Shown here one piece after another: positions 37,740 to 49,592 of a stretch of DNA of 64,000 nt (its first letter is position 1; each line of letters opens with the position of its first letter). A model generated the notes under the pieces. That model was not told the origin of the DNA and ran no database searches. It saw only the letters and a program-made list of their open reading frames with translations. The position numbers and the translations under genes were made by a program. Where the stretch lies: contig NC_086370.1 in assembly GCF_036324505.1 (NCBI RefSeq), positions 21,273,790-21,337,789 on the forward strand, given 5' to 3'. Source of the stretch: Eleginops maclovinus (lineage: Eukaryota; Chordata; Actinopteri; Perciformes; Eleginopidae).

Positions 37740-38000
37740 TCAGACAGAAACGATGTTAGCGTTGCACTTCATTGGAAAGTCTTTCATCCTGCTTTGGTTT
37801 ATTCCAACCTCCAGAGAAGAAGACGGGAAGAATCAAGTTTCGAAATGCTGATATACTTTGTACCATGAACACATAGTAACTACAGCACGCTATGACTGTA
37901 AGTCACCACTGCTCAGCTAGATGTGGCTCATGTTTGGCGTGATGACATTTAGATACAAAGGAAACGTAGGGGTAAATGCTGACTGGTTTTAGGACTCAAT
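37740..38000 (+). mobile_element. Family B dispersed repeat, copy 3 (diverged)
   Basis: Weaker similarity to 27890-27990: CTACAGCACGCTATGACTG, GTCACCACTGCTCAGCTAGA, GTGGCTCATGTTTGGCGTGA, then AAATGCTGACTGGTTTTAGGA. It looks old. Confidence 0.55.
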
Positions 38001-40020
38001 CGAGCCAAAGTTTCTGAGGATATCTGCCTGCCTCTGTTAGTACTGTATGTGGGCATGCATTGTTTCCCAGTGGCATGGCAACATTGAAAAAGAGGCAGCG
38101 CAAAAAGGATCATTATGCATCTGTACCTGCACACCATTGCAGGTCAGTTGATTTCGATGTTGCGTTGGTTACATGCATAAATTAAAACCTACAAAAAGAA
38201 GACTACAGCAGCGTGAAGCTTTCCTTTTACCTTTAATACACATGTTTACAGAAACAGATTCACACACACTATTGTGATTGCTCTGTGTACGCAGGGGCAG
38301 ATACCAACGGAGTCAAGTGTGTGAGTGTATACAGTACTGTGCATATATTAAAACATTTGCATTAAACTACGTAAGAAAAACAAACGTGTACACCCCGCTG
38401 TGTGTGTAGAAGCACCCTGCCTACATCATTAATTGTCCAGAATTCAGACGCTGCATTTCCCAGTGAGTGCAGCCATGTTGCCATTGATGTACAGTAAAGC
38501 CCTTTAACTCCCTAAGGTAAGAATATGTAAACTCAAGTCTACTGTTAGGCGTTCAGGATCAAGGAATCTGTCGAGAGTTTACCAAATGTTTATATTCACA
38601 GGCACGTGAAGACGCCATTATAGGTTTTTGTGTACTTATAAGACTGCATTTTAATCAAAATGGCAAAGAAGAAGCAAAGCTAGATTAATTTATTCAAAGA
38701 AAATGATCGAAGACTTTGAGTTGTTGTTGCCAGAGTGCTGGGGGTGATTAGAGAACCTATTCAGTGTGACAAACATGAGAATAGATGTTCAAAAAAGAAA
38801 TGTTTAAAGTAGGGAAAAGGTAAACCTTATTATGGGTGGTTTTTAATCAGACTCCGTGCAGTGTCTCTGCACACAAACTGTCATCAAAGGAAGGCGGATC
38901 ATTCAGGATGAAGAGACATCGGGACTGTAGAGTTTCAAAGTAATGAATCTGCAATAGAAAATAGGAAGTAATATCACATTTGCAGATTCTTAGCTTGTGA
39001 AGTTGAAATTGATTTGATACAGCTTCATTTTAATGAATCTGTGATGTTTTTTAACTTTGTAAGACATTTCCCCAGACCTCCTTTTATGTTGTTCATTCAG
39101 GCTCATCCCATCCCATCCACAGTGACTGTACCATAGTCTGGTTTCACACTACATAGTATGTCCTTCTGTACTTTTAGGGGTCTTTTAAGTACTATATTTA
39201 GGGATAGGACTAAAGAAACACAACAGTTAACGTCTCCTTTCCAAGCAGTGATATCTACTGTGGCACATATTCTTTACTTCTCCCGTTTACAGATTTAAAA
39301 CCTTGACTTTCTTTGACAACATCACTAAAGCAGTTTCCAGACATGCAACCGTAATCACTTCAGTTTATGAGATCGGTTTAATATCAAGCAATTACTGACT
39401 ATCTTTCAGCTGGGACCCAAAAACAGCCTCATATTGAAGCTACAGCACTTCAAAACCTGTTTACTGGTCAGATACGATAAGATGTATAATTACCAGACGA
39501 TTTGCCCCATGGAGAGGAAATGTCTCACCAAGCCAAATCAATGATAACGGATTATGAGCTTCATGATGAAAAACAGTGCTTAAACTGCACTGAAATCAGA
39601 GTTTGTTTTCTTATCATGGGGATTACCAAATAGCATTTTCATCGCTAGTGCTCTACGGCTCTACAGGGAACTGGGGAAAGTCGGAGCAAATTACTTGAGT
39701 TTAAATGCAAAAGTAAAGTAGACTGCCTCCAAGGATCAGTGCATTTACCCACTTCTGGATTGCAGTGCGATAGGGACTAAAATAACTACTTTTTAGTATA
39801 GCATGCAAAAAATATAATAAGGTTTATAATGCATCTGTGAAAATGCATATAAGTGATCAATTAGGGGATGAAATATGTCGGAATACAAGACAAAATGGTG
39901 TAAATGACCGTTGCTAAGGCGAGTAAAATTGATAAAACTGTCCCATAAAGACAAGAAAGGGGGCACAAGAGAAGGAAAGAGGTTAAAAGAGAGAGCGCTG
40001 GATGTCAGAAAAATCAAAAT
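38001..40020. other. Non-coding DNA, no gene seen
   Basis: AT-rich DNA without recognisable genes. It ends at the start of the minisatellite. Confidence 0.5.
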
Positions 40021-40735
40021 AAGAAGACAGACAGGGAGTAAACACTAAAGGGAACAGCAGAAGGAGACAGACAGGAAGTAAACACTAATGGTAACAGCAG
40101 AAGGAGACAGACAGGAAGTAAACACTAAAGGGAACAGCAGAAGAAGACAGACAGGAAGTAAACACTAAAGGGAACAGCAGAAGGAGACAGACAGGAAGTA
40201 AACACTAAAGGGAACAGCAGAAGGAGACAGACAGGAAGTAAACACTAAAGGGAACAGCAGAAGGAGACAGACAGGAAGCAAACACTAATGGGAACGGCAG
40301 AAGGAGACAGACAGGAAGTAAACACTAATGGTAACAGCAGAAGGAGACAGACAGGAAGTAAACACTAAAGGGAACAGCAGAAGAAGACAGACAGGAAGTA
40401 AACACTAAAGGGAACAGCAGACGGACACAAACATGAAGTAAACACTAAAGGGAACAGCAGAAGGAGACAGACAGGAAGTAAGCACTGAAGGGAACAGCAG
40501 ACGGACACAGACAGGAAGTAAACACTAAAGGGAACAGCAGAAGAAGACAGACAGGAAGTAAGCACTAAAGGGAACAGCAGACGGACACAGACAGGAAGTA
40601 AACACTAAAGGGAACAGCAGAAGAAGACAGACAGGAAGTAAACACTAATGGGAACAGCAGAAGAAGACAAACAGGAAGTATGAACTGAAGGGAACAGCAG
40701 AAGAAGACAGACAGGAAGTAAGAACTGAAGGGAAC
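40021..40735. repeat. 40 bp minisatellite, 17.9 copies, no indels
   Basis: The unit reads AAGGAGACAGACAGGAAGTA followed by AACACTAAAGGGAACAGCAG. Every copy from 40021 to 40735 is exactly 40 bp. Variants are single-base (AAGAAG, ACGGAC, AATGGT). Units 2-4 and 8-10 carry the same variants in the same order, which suggests an older six-unit (240 bp) duplication. Units 13-16 alternate ACGGACAC and AAGAAGAC. Minus-strand frames across it are artefacts. Confidence 0.97.
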
Positions 40736-41689
40736 GTGGCATGTGCTCTGGTAGTTTTTAAAGAGTTGTTAATGGAAAATAATATGTGCGCAGGCTTGGA
40801 CAGTTTCAGAAAAATCTCGATTGGGCCGTCATTGTAGGTGACATTGTTGTCTCTCCTTTTCAAAGAAGGGGGTGACACTGGGTGTGAGTGTGTGTGAACG
40901 GGTAAGATACTGTCACTAGATCTTGACACATACTGCAATTAAGCAAACAACGTCATTGCTCGAGGTTAACAGAAAGACGTGAGTCAGAGAGAAGCCATGA
41001 TTCTTCACAGACAGAAACAAAGAGAGCAGGAGGTGGGCCCGAAACAAAAGGGATTAGAGAAAAGGAAGTAAGCTGGAAGGATATTAGCGATGGTGTTTGT
41101 TGTTAGTTGAGGCTATTTATCTGACTGAAGCCAAATGTAATCAGTGCTTCCCCTCCCCTTTCCCTTGTCTCCGTTATCAGTGTTTGATGCAATTAATTCT
41201 ACCGCAGGGCAAGCTCGCCAACATGAGATAATCTTGTGAGCAAACACCCAGGGAAATATACCATGACCCTGAAAGATGGATGGAGAGAAAGACAGAGATG
41301 GAACAATCAGAAGTGAAAAAGGTGTTGAGGAAAACCAAAAACATATGGAGAGAGAGACATTGGGTGAAAGACTTCCGGAAAAGTGGAGGAGAATAAATGG
41401 AGACTCAGAGAGGGGAAGAGAAAAGGAAACGATTCCGGATCGGATCAAAGATTTTACATTTCATCCATGAGTAACAGACCGTTGTAAACATTATGAACAT
41501 GCAGCCTGGAGGAGCGGCACCAGTGTGTGTGTGTGTGTGTGTATGTGTGTGTGTCTCCCCTGTCATTGATTATTTTTAGACCAGTTCTTATACTGTATAT
41601 TTCGGAAACTACAACTCCTCTTTAACTTCTTCTCGTATTGCAACAAAAATCGCCCTAAAAGCATCGTTATTGATTTGTAGCCACAAGAG
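40736..41689. other. Non-coding DNA with a short (GT)n array
   Basis: No gene seen. 41523-41555 is a short GT array with one A interruption. 41270-41460 is purine-rich on the plus strand. Confidence 0.5.
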
Positions 41690-42255
41690 GGCAGCAAAAC
41701 TCCTAATATGCCACCCGACGCCTTATTTTTTTTGTATATTATTGCACTTTTTAAGTGATTACTGGGTAGTAGTTTGTTTGGTCTGCCAATACTTAGAAGC
41801 TGGTTAATGTACAGCTGGTTTATCAGAGATTTTTTTGAAAACTTCCAAACGTGCGGGCCGCGAATGAGTAAACACTATACAGTAAATGTGCCTTAAAACC
41901 AAAACAACAAGCTAAAAGAGGCTGAACAAGTTTGATTAACTCCATAATATGCTACCCGACACACAGCCTTGTATATTTTACATCTTTAAGTGACAACAGA
42001 AAATGTAAGAAGCAGCCATGTTGTTGAAATATTAGTTTCATACTTCCTTTAGCTTTTTAGATGCTAAATGTTCCTAAACCCTGCAGCTAATTTAGTTTGT
42101 CAGGACTCCTGGTGCTTTTAAGTCTGCAGAGTATTTATCAGAGATTTGTTGAAAACCTAAAGAAGCCTTATGCTTATAATGCGAGTGATGAGATTGGACA
42201 ATAAAAAATGTGCCTTAAAACCAAAACAGCACGCTAGAAGAGGCTAACGAGTTTG
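41690..42255. repeat. Degenerate direct duplication
   Basis: Blocks recur in the same order: TAATATGCCACCCGAC (41704) and TAATATGCTACCCGAC (41946); TTATCAGAGATTTTTTTGAAAA (41819) and TTATCAGAGATTTGTTGAAAA (42135); AATGTGCCTTAAAACCAAAA (41886) and again at 42208. The offsets are 242, 316 and 322 bp, so the copies have gained or lost sequence internally. The CCACAAGAGGGCAGCAAAAC just before it may belong to the same old element. Confidence 0.75.
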
Positions 42256-43340
42256 ATTCATATTTTATCTTCACTTCTATAATACTGAGCTTCCTTTTGC
42301 ATGGCCAATATGTCCTTATTATTTTGCAGTAATACAACTAATTTGTTAAACATTGTAAATCTAACCAGCCTGCTCTGTTACAGTAGACACTAAAGGCCAT
42401 ACCAAAAAAATGAAGTGCAGCATTTAACAGTTAATGATTGGAACCAGGAGGGATGATTTCTCCCTTCCTCATTTGTTCCTCATTATTATACAGAAATAAC
42501 AACAGACATCTCTAACACTGAGATGCACCTCTGACATTTATGAACAATGATTCTTTAATGCCATTTCTTTCTCATGAATAGAGAATCTGATGAGTCAACA
42601 TGTATGGTACTTTACTGAGGAAAGATTGGGTTTCATGGCCTTGCACACAAAGATTTCCTGCTTCATTTATTTTAGTGTAGGCGGGACTTCGGAGCAACAC
42701 ATACACTTGTTTGTGGTGTCGGAAAATGTGTATGTCAGGGGTTTTGTGCATTATGTAAATGTCTATATGAATAGCTTCAGGGACTGTGTGTTATGGACAT
42801 AATGATTGTCTCACTGGCCTTTATAAAGTCCTCAGGAGAAAGCTGTAAAGGATGGAAAACACACAAACTAGGACTCTTGTCTTTTGTTTGCACTATGATA
42901 ATAATGCATTTTAATGCCAGTTACATCCTCCAAACTCTATTTCAAAGGTATGTGAAATTAGTAATGCCTGCACATGTGACTATTTAACCCGCACTGTCTA
43001 ATCAGTATTCCCTGAACATGAGTTATACTTCCCTTAAGCTAGACATCAGAGAACCAAGACAGCAATCTGTGATGTTTGTCTGAACCTCCACCTCGATGTG
43101 AGCTCAATATTAAAAGCAGCACTTTGGAATTAAAAACATGCATCACAGGACAGAGGAAATCCTTCTGGGCGTGTCCCTTATTTCAGGGTCATAGATACCG
43201 GATATATGGGCCAAATGCAAAGAATAGGGGTTGGTAAGGAATCAGGAGAGGAAGATGAGAGAACAGGTATTGAGATGAGGAAATATCTGGTGATCCGTGC
43301 AGTAAGTTTATTCAGAAAACATGTTGATGTGTGTTTACGC
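42256..43340. other. Non-coding DNA, no gene seen
   Basis: AT-rich DNA. The short plus-strand frames near 42590-42990 show no recognisable domain. Confidence 0.5.
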
Positions 43341-43455
43341 AGAATCAGTATCAGAACAGCTTATTGCCAAGTTGGTTTACACACAAGGAATTCGCTTCAG
43401 TGCGTACGGAGACACATTGAAGTACAACTATTATATTTACACAAAATATAAATAC
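43341..43455 (+). mobile_element. LINE 3' tail fragment
   Basis: AGAATCAGTATCAGAACAGC followed by TTATTGCCAAGTTGGTTTAC and ACAAGGAATTCGCTTC is the pattern of fish LINE 3' ends as I know them (GAATCAGAACAGCTTTATTGCC). It is short and non-coding. Confidence 0.5.
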
Positions 43456-44460
43456 TATATGTGCGAATTATCACAAAATATTTGAAAACTGTGATAAAAA
43501 AACATGCAGATTCTCTTTTCGAAGCCTTGAACTGAAATGATGCGGAGCGATGCGCAGGATTCACAGTATTGAAATTAACAGGATGTGTTCACAGTATGCA
43601 CCTTGGCTTTTGGATAATGCACTGGTTTCCAAGCTTACTGATGCAGAGTAATCCAGAATCATCTTAATACATTTTAAAAATACTATGCTTTGATGGCTGA
43701 GCATGCATTTAGCTTAGCTTTGGAGCTTCAGAAGGATCTAGCTACTAGCTTTTGAATTAAAATATGTATTAAGATGAACCACAACAAATGAAAAAATGTC
43801 ACTCCAGCACAGACAGCTTCTCTATCAAGGAGGTTAATGGGTCTGAGACGGGACAGATGTTGTAAATATGTCTGTAAAATGGAAGATAACAGCTAGCTAC
43901 ATGTGTGTGACGACACATGCAATCAATACTTTGGTTCTCAGTGACAGAGCAGAGAAGTCATTTGTGGATAACTGCTGCAACACAGGCGTAGCGGGTGTCA
44001 TTAAACAACAGAAACAAAATTGCTGTCGGGGAAATTGTTCATAACATTACAGCAATTTAGCAAATTGGAAAGATGGGGACATTGTCCTCTGTGCTCATTA
44101 AGATCATTTTTTGTTATATCTTTTTAAATTCTCTTCAAACAAGCCGCACAAGTCTTTATACATTAAGTAGTGTGTGTGTTTCTCTTGTGGATGAGTGTGA
44201 AAGGCAGTCTTATTGCATGTGTTGCTCTGTGTATTTGTACTTTAGTGTGCGTTTCCTCTCCCTCTGGAGCTTTTATTGGCATTTGTGCATCAGAGCCCGT
44301 CTTTGAATGCCTACTCGACGTACAAAGTGTGCAAATGTGTGTATGCTAAAAAGGGTACGCTAACCTTTTCAGAGCTACATTGTCTCGGCGGGTTTTTAAT
44401 TGTCCCTCGTCTTTATAAAGCACTTGACCTTCTCTGCTCCGTCTTAATGATTTGCTGCTA
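43456..44460. other. Non-coding DNA, no gene seen
   Basis: AT-rich DNA with no convincing frame. The short frames near 44073-44480 do not resemble known proteins. Confidence 0.5.
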
Positions 44461-44603
44461 CTGCAATGGCCTGCTCGTTTAGGAACATCAGCGTGGAGGG
44501 CGGGGGAGGAGAGAGGACGCCAGACAGAGAGTAGATACCAATTTGCTGCCGCTCGGTTCAGTTAGTCACAGAAGTGGGAAGGAGACATCAAACCTGTGGC
44601 AGG
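44461..44603 (+). other. Possible non-coding first exon (weak)
   Basis: A GC-richer block (CGTGGAGGGCGGGGGAGGAGAG, then GCCGCTCGGTTCAGTTAGTC) in AT-rich surroundings ends in TGTGGCAG directly before GTATGAG, a good splice donor at 44604. It has no coding frame of note and no TATA box. It could be a 5' untranslated exon, but the evidence is thin. Confidence 0.2.
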
Positions 44604-44937
44604 TATGAGCAAATATGTTTACAGAACTCTATGAATCTGATTATGTGGATAGCTTTTGGGTGTGCGTGTTCCTCCCACTCTTGACGCGGACCATCACAAA
44701 ACACTTTGACACAGGGAACTTTTTTCATACGGTTGCACTTGACTTTGAGAGTCAACTCTGTACTTGAGGGAAAAGTGGATCCGGATATTAAAGCGCTTCT
44801 TCAGTGTCAGTTCCAATCGTGATCAAGTGCTCTTTGATGGTGTATTTGATGTGGGACACTGTGGAAGTGTCCAAGTCCATTATAAGTTCTGCTTTGTTTC
44901 AGTGTACTGTAACTCTGACAGCTCGCTTGAACTTTCA

Positions 44938-45080
44938 GATATTAAGAGGCTTTATTGTCATATGCACAATAGCTATGATGTCCTTTTGGCAACGGAAATC
45001 TGAAGTCCTTGGCTGATCCAACGGTGTAGCATACTATAGTGCAAGAATGAATAGAAATAGAAAATAACAATCCAGTAAGG
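44938..45080 (+). mobile_element. LINE 3' tail fragment
   Basis: Contains AAGAGGCTTTATTGTCATAT, GCACAATAGCTATGATGTCC and GGCTGATCCAACGGTGTAGC, ending in AATAGAAATAGAAAATAACA. It matches the insert at 36165-36250 in its first 40 bp and resembles LINE 3' ends. Confidence 0.5.
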
Positions 45081-45339
45081 AGCTCAGATATTTGGAAGTG
45101 ACAACAATATAAATTGGCACTGGGAATCAGAACATAATTACCAATATTTCTGTATATTATTTAGAATATAAAAGGTAACGTACTTTTAGAGGGGATGGGA
45201 TTTTAATGTTTTGTATTAGACGGTGAATGATACATTGCTACAGCCACATTTGAATTGAGACTACCAGAAACATTTATCTGTGTTTTCCTTTTTGATGCCA
45301 ATAAATTACAGAAGAGGATTGGGGCAACATGAGACATTT

Positions 45340-45590
45340 GTTTAGATTTTTCTCAAACATTTTTTAGTCAAAATTAAAACTTTTTCTTGAAATTCTGAGA
45401 TTTTTAGAAACTAGTTTGTCTTTTTTCTCAGAATTTTGACTTTTTTTCTCCAAAAATTCTAAAATGAGTCTGAAATCTGAAACAAAATATAAAGTGAGAA
45501 GTCTGAGAAAAAGTCACAATTACATATTTTTTCATATATTTCTGACTTTTTCACTTTAATCTCAGAGCCAAAATAAAACGTGTCCCCCTA
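45340..45590. repeat. T-rich TTTTTCTCAGAATTTTGAC-type repeat
   Basis: Repeated TTTTTCTCAGAATTTTGACT and CTGAGAAAAAGTCAC words occur in both orientations, so the block is partly self-complementary. It resembles 12172-12583. Confidence 0.6.
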
Positions 45591-46194
45591 ATCCTCTTCC
45601 CTAATGAATGGCTTTTTAATTTGCTGGAAAACTAAACCCTTGTGGACATTAATACATAATTGAATGTTAATTTATGAGCATAGCATTTACATGTAACTAT
45701 TGTTTTCCCTTTCAGACCACATACTTTAATTAATGGTTTGATGCCTGTTCAGTCTCTGAAATACTGACTGCATACGTCTGTCATATTACAGGAAATCATT
45801 TCCTGGATAACAAAAAAACATATCAATATATTGTATATCGGTGCTTTTAGTGTCTCCATGTCATGAAGCAGCATTTAAAGCAGTTGTTTTTCAGTCAATC
45901 TGTAGCAAAACCTTCATTTTATCGGATAATGTTGCACATTATTGACGTTTTGATTGACAGCTCTGCAGACCAGTGATAATCATCTGGATGACAGTTATAT
46001 GAGCCCTTCCTCTCCGCACAAATTTAACCCATTACCTGAGGCCTTCTCAGAAAAGAAAAGGCTTATCGTGATGGGCAGTGGCCCCTTGACAACCTTTAGT
46101 GACGTATATGAACACACACTCTATCCCCTGAATCTAACATTAGGTTTAGTTCAGAGCAGATGTGGCTCTGACAAATATCTATAGTCAGCAGTAT
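45591..46194. other. Non-coding DNA, no gene seen
   Basis: AT-rich unique DNA. The small plus-strand frame at 45954 has no recognisable features. Confidence 0.5.
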
Positions 46195-46598
46195 TTCTCT
46201 CCATGCTCTAATGTTCAGAAAGTTCTTTATTTTTCTCATACTGCCTGTGCTGCACCTCTTTTCACCCTCTGTGTGAAACCAGAGCCCAGTCTGCTCTAAT
46301 TGGTTAGCTGGCCGGATTTGTTGTGATTGGTCAACCTCTTAGAGATGTCCCGCCCCTTAGCCTATCACCTACAATGTGGTAGAGCGCAAGCCAATAGATA
46401 TGCGAGTGTTAAATATTGATGTCACTATGTTTAAGAAGTAAAGGAGTCCAATGGAGGCGGTTCAGGCAGGGGCTGAGTGTCCGGGAGAGAGAAAACACAG
46501 GGATTTTTGCCTTTGCAGACCATTCACATGCACTTAAACCCCTATATAAGACACTACAGGGATTGGAAACCCCCAAAAAGCACAATAGGGCCTATTAA
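46195..46598 (+). mobile_element. Family A element, near complete
   Basis: Runs from CCATGCTCTAATGTTCAG through TTTTCACCCTCTGTGTG, AATTGGTTAGCTGGCC, GTGATTGGTCAACC, GATGTCCCGCCCCTTAGCC and GAGTCCAATGGAGGCG to AATAGGGCCTATTAAA, with TTAA at the right edge (46594-46597). Confidence 0.87.
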
Positions 46599-47472
46599 AC
46601 CATAAGCGTTACTTTCATCCATACTTTAACCTTTTTTTTGTGCTTTTCTTAGGAGTATGTTACCCACTGCCGCTCAGGGTTTAGTCCCTAACTAGAAACA
46701 AAGGGAAAGAAAGAGTGAAACATTAATGATCCATATTCAGTGGCTCCTCACGGGGGATAATCACAACTCCTGGCTCTGGCTTACTTACTATTCAGCTTCT
46801 CACAGAAGGAAGAGACTTTAAGGACCCATTAAAGCATCAACTGAATACAAATCAGGGACGGTTGTTTTGATCCAAAGGACCTCATTGTATCTTGAGTGGA
46901 AAGACTTTTCATGTCGACCACATTTGGGATTGAACCCTGCTTTCAACGCATGTCTTTTATTCCAGTTATGTGGCTTCACACACACACACCCACACCCACA
47001 CACACAATCCAGCTAACACCCATCACTGTAGGATATTAGGATATTCAAACACCAACAAATCCAAAGTAATGATGCGGAAAGGAGGAGGTGATCACAAAGG
47101 AGGTTCTTTTTATGTTCAATAAGAAAAGGCAGAAGAGGGACACACTGCATATTCAACGACAGCTCACAGGTATTGGCATGCTTATTGAAATTCAGCCTTT
47201 GACACGAGGAAACAGAGATGTGCGACCTGATGAAGGATCTCAGCATCTGATGAATATGAAATCAGTTATAATTTGTACAATATGATGGTGGCTTTGATTC
47301 AAAGTGCCCTTACACATAAGTGGAAGGTGGCCCCTGCAATACATAAAAGCAAACATAACTGCAGAGGTAAGCCTTGACCTCAACCCCGGAGATGAAATTG
47401 AATCCATGTCTAATATCGGAGGGTTTGCTCGAGGAAATACAGGATAGTATTAATTAAATCTGTGCTTTAAGT

Positions 47473-47473
<1 letters not shown>
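46599..47473. other. Non-coding DNA, no gene seen
   Basis: Unique AT-rich DNA. A short CACACACACACCCACACCCA run lies near 46977. Confidence 0.5.

Positions 47474-47553
<80 letters not shown>
47474..47553. repeat. (AC)n microsatellite
   Basis: Perfect AC array of 80 bp. Confidence 0.97.
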
Positions 47554-47555
<2 letters not shown>

Positions 47556-47830
47556 GGCCTTTGTTAGAAATGTTAAGCAGTTATTATCGAGTAATGATAT
47601 GCGCACATCTGGCTAAGCACTTTAAAGCAGTGTCCCATAACTGCTGTTATCAACAGCTCTGCACACCTGGCTAGAGCATATCATTACACCACCCCCCCCC
47701 CCCAGCAGCCAACTGCACAGGCATAGCAGAATTTACCCGATATATATTGTATATTTGTGAAGAGATTCAGTGTTTTTAAAGATGATGAAAATCAACGGTT
47801 CAACAATGAAAGTGCTCTGCTTTCTATACG

Positions 47831-47990
<160 letters not shown>

Positions 47991-48084
47991 TAAGTCGTAC
48001 ACAGATTATGAACGCATTCTGACTTGTTTATTTTTATGTAAATGAAGCAATCTTTGAATAAGTGGTGATGGGGAAAATTTGAAG

Positions 48085-48268
48085 CAATGCGAAGCCATGG
48101 GGGGTTGGGGGTGTCCGGTGGCTTGCCCGAGGGCACCACAGCAGGGCCCAGGAGGTGAACTGGGACCTCTCCAAGTATCAGTCCACACTCCTTATTTTTT
48201 AAGGTCTGTTCAGGGACTTGAACCAGCGACGCAGTCCAAGACCCTACTGACTGAGCCACTGCTGGACT
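48085..48268 (-). mobile_element. tRNA-derived SINE
   Basis: On the minus strand the head carries an RNA polymerase III A box, TGGCTCAGTCAG (48258-48247), and a B box, GGTTCAAGTCC (48224-48214). They are spaced as in tRNA genes, so transcription would start near 48268. The body includes GTGGTGCCCTCGGGCAAGCC, close to the GTGCCCTTGAGCAAGGCAC-like central domain I recall from fish V-SINEs. The tRNA-like part lacks a paired acceptor stem, so it is not a working tRNA gene. Confidence 0.75.
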
Positions 48269-49330
48269 GGAAATGAAGTGTATATTGAATTTGAAGAAAA
48301 CCCCGTCAAAGAATGAGTCTGTATGAGAAGATTTGATGAATTAAATCAACTGGATTCACATTCTCACTTACCAAATATAAACTGAATACGACATTTTTTC
48401 CATCTTTTGACTTTTCTTTTTATATGATAATGGTCCAGTCTTGGAATTAAGTGTGTAAATAATATGAAAAGGAAGGAAGTGTTTATTGAAAAACACATCA
48501 GACAATGTATGTGTGACAATTCATGACAATGTAAATCATCTGTCATTGAGCGTACAGGCTTCTATTTCTAGTTCATACGTTTTTCTCCTGTTACTGTCTT
48601 TTCCACAGATGCATGCACGTCCGAGCTAAAGCTGAAAACACGTAATGAGCCATTATTTTCCGTCTTACAACGACTCCCCACTCAGCGGTGCAGAACACAC
48701 ACCTTCCTGTGAAAGCTGGCAGCAGTGTTGTGTGATCACAGTCGCTTCTTAAATTTCTCGGCCGACACTTCAGGTGATGAGCAGATGGAGTATTGTGTCC
48801 AAGAAAAAAAAAGGTCTTCTCCTTCCTTCAGAGGCTGCTGGCAGTTAACAAAGGCGTGGAAATAACTTGGAGTTAATCGTGCCAAGACGAGCGTTGCTGC
48901 AGCCAACAACTTTCAGTTCTTGGCATCGCTCCTCTCTTTATTTTTTTAATACAGTCGCTTTAAATACCTGTGGGACTCTTTTTGGCGAGGACGTGCCATA
49001 ACGTTATTTGCATAAATGTCTCGCTGAATAAATGAGAAACCCTGGTGGCTGCAGCTTGGTGTTTCCGAGGCTTTGCTAATGCAGTGCAGTCATGCAGAAT
49101 CGAGACTGTGGAGCATTGTGTGGGCAACCATATACAGTCAGTTAACGTCCCGACTGCAGCCAGCCAGTCAACAGGCCGTCGAGAGGCCACTCAGACTGTG
49201 TGATCAGAAGTGGAACGCTCCTCTGCTACTGGTTGAAATTGGAAATAAAAAGCGTGAACACAAGATCACACAGTGAGAACATGTGGCGTTGCTAAGATAC
49301 AGTGTTGAGAGTTGAGGACCAGCTGACACC
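48269..49330. other. Non-coding DNA, no gene seen
   Basis: No recognisable gene. A GC-richer portion at 48600-49200 has short frames on both strands and could hold regulatory sequence. Confidence 0.45.
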
Positions 49331-49592
49331 TGATGCAGCACCTCTTTTCACCCTCTGTCTGAAACCAGAGTCTGCTCTGATTGGTTAGCTGGCCGGCTCC
49401 GTTGTGATGCCCCGCCTCTTAGCCTATGTGTTGGAGCTTTGTCCAATTGAAGTGCGACTGCAATGATGTCATTATGTTGCAGAAGTAAACAAAGGAGTCC
49501 AAAGGAGGCTTTTCAGTAGTGTGTGGGAGAGAAACCACTAACACACTCCAGCGTAAAGAAACTCAAACACAGGTAATAGGGGCCTCTCTAAG
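49331..49592 (+). mobile_element. Family A element, right two thirds with a middle deletion
   Basis: Starts TGATGCAGCACCTCTTTTCA. It keeps GATTGGTTAGCTGGCC, lacks the second ATTGG box, and keeps a CCCGCCTCTTAGCC-like box and AAGTAAACAAAGGAGTCC. It ends GGGGCCTCTCTAAG. Confidence 0.82.

Noticed and set aside
40021..40735. CRISPR-like array
   Set aside because: The 40 bp units are directly adjacent with no unique spacers, and the window is eukaryotic. It is a minisatellite.
41276..41470. Charged 64-codon frame
   Set aside because: Purine-rich DNA yields E, R, K and G codons, and no motif is present.
48085..48268. Functional tRNA gene
   Set aside because: The A and B boxes are present but the acceptor arms do not pair, and the sequence continues into a SINE body.
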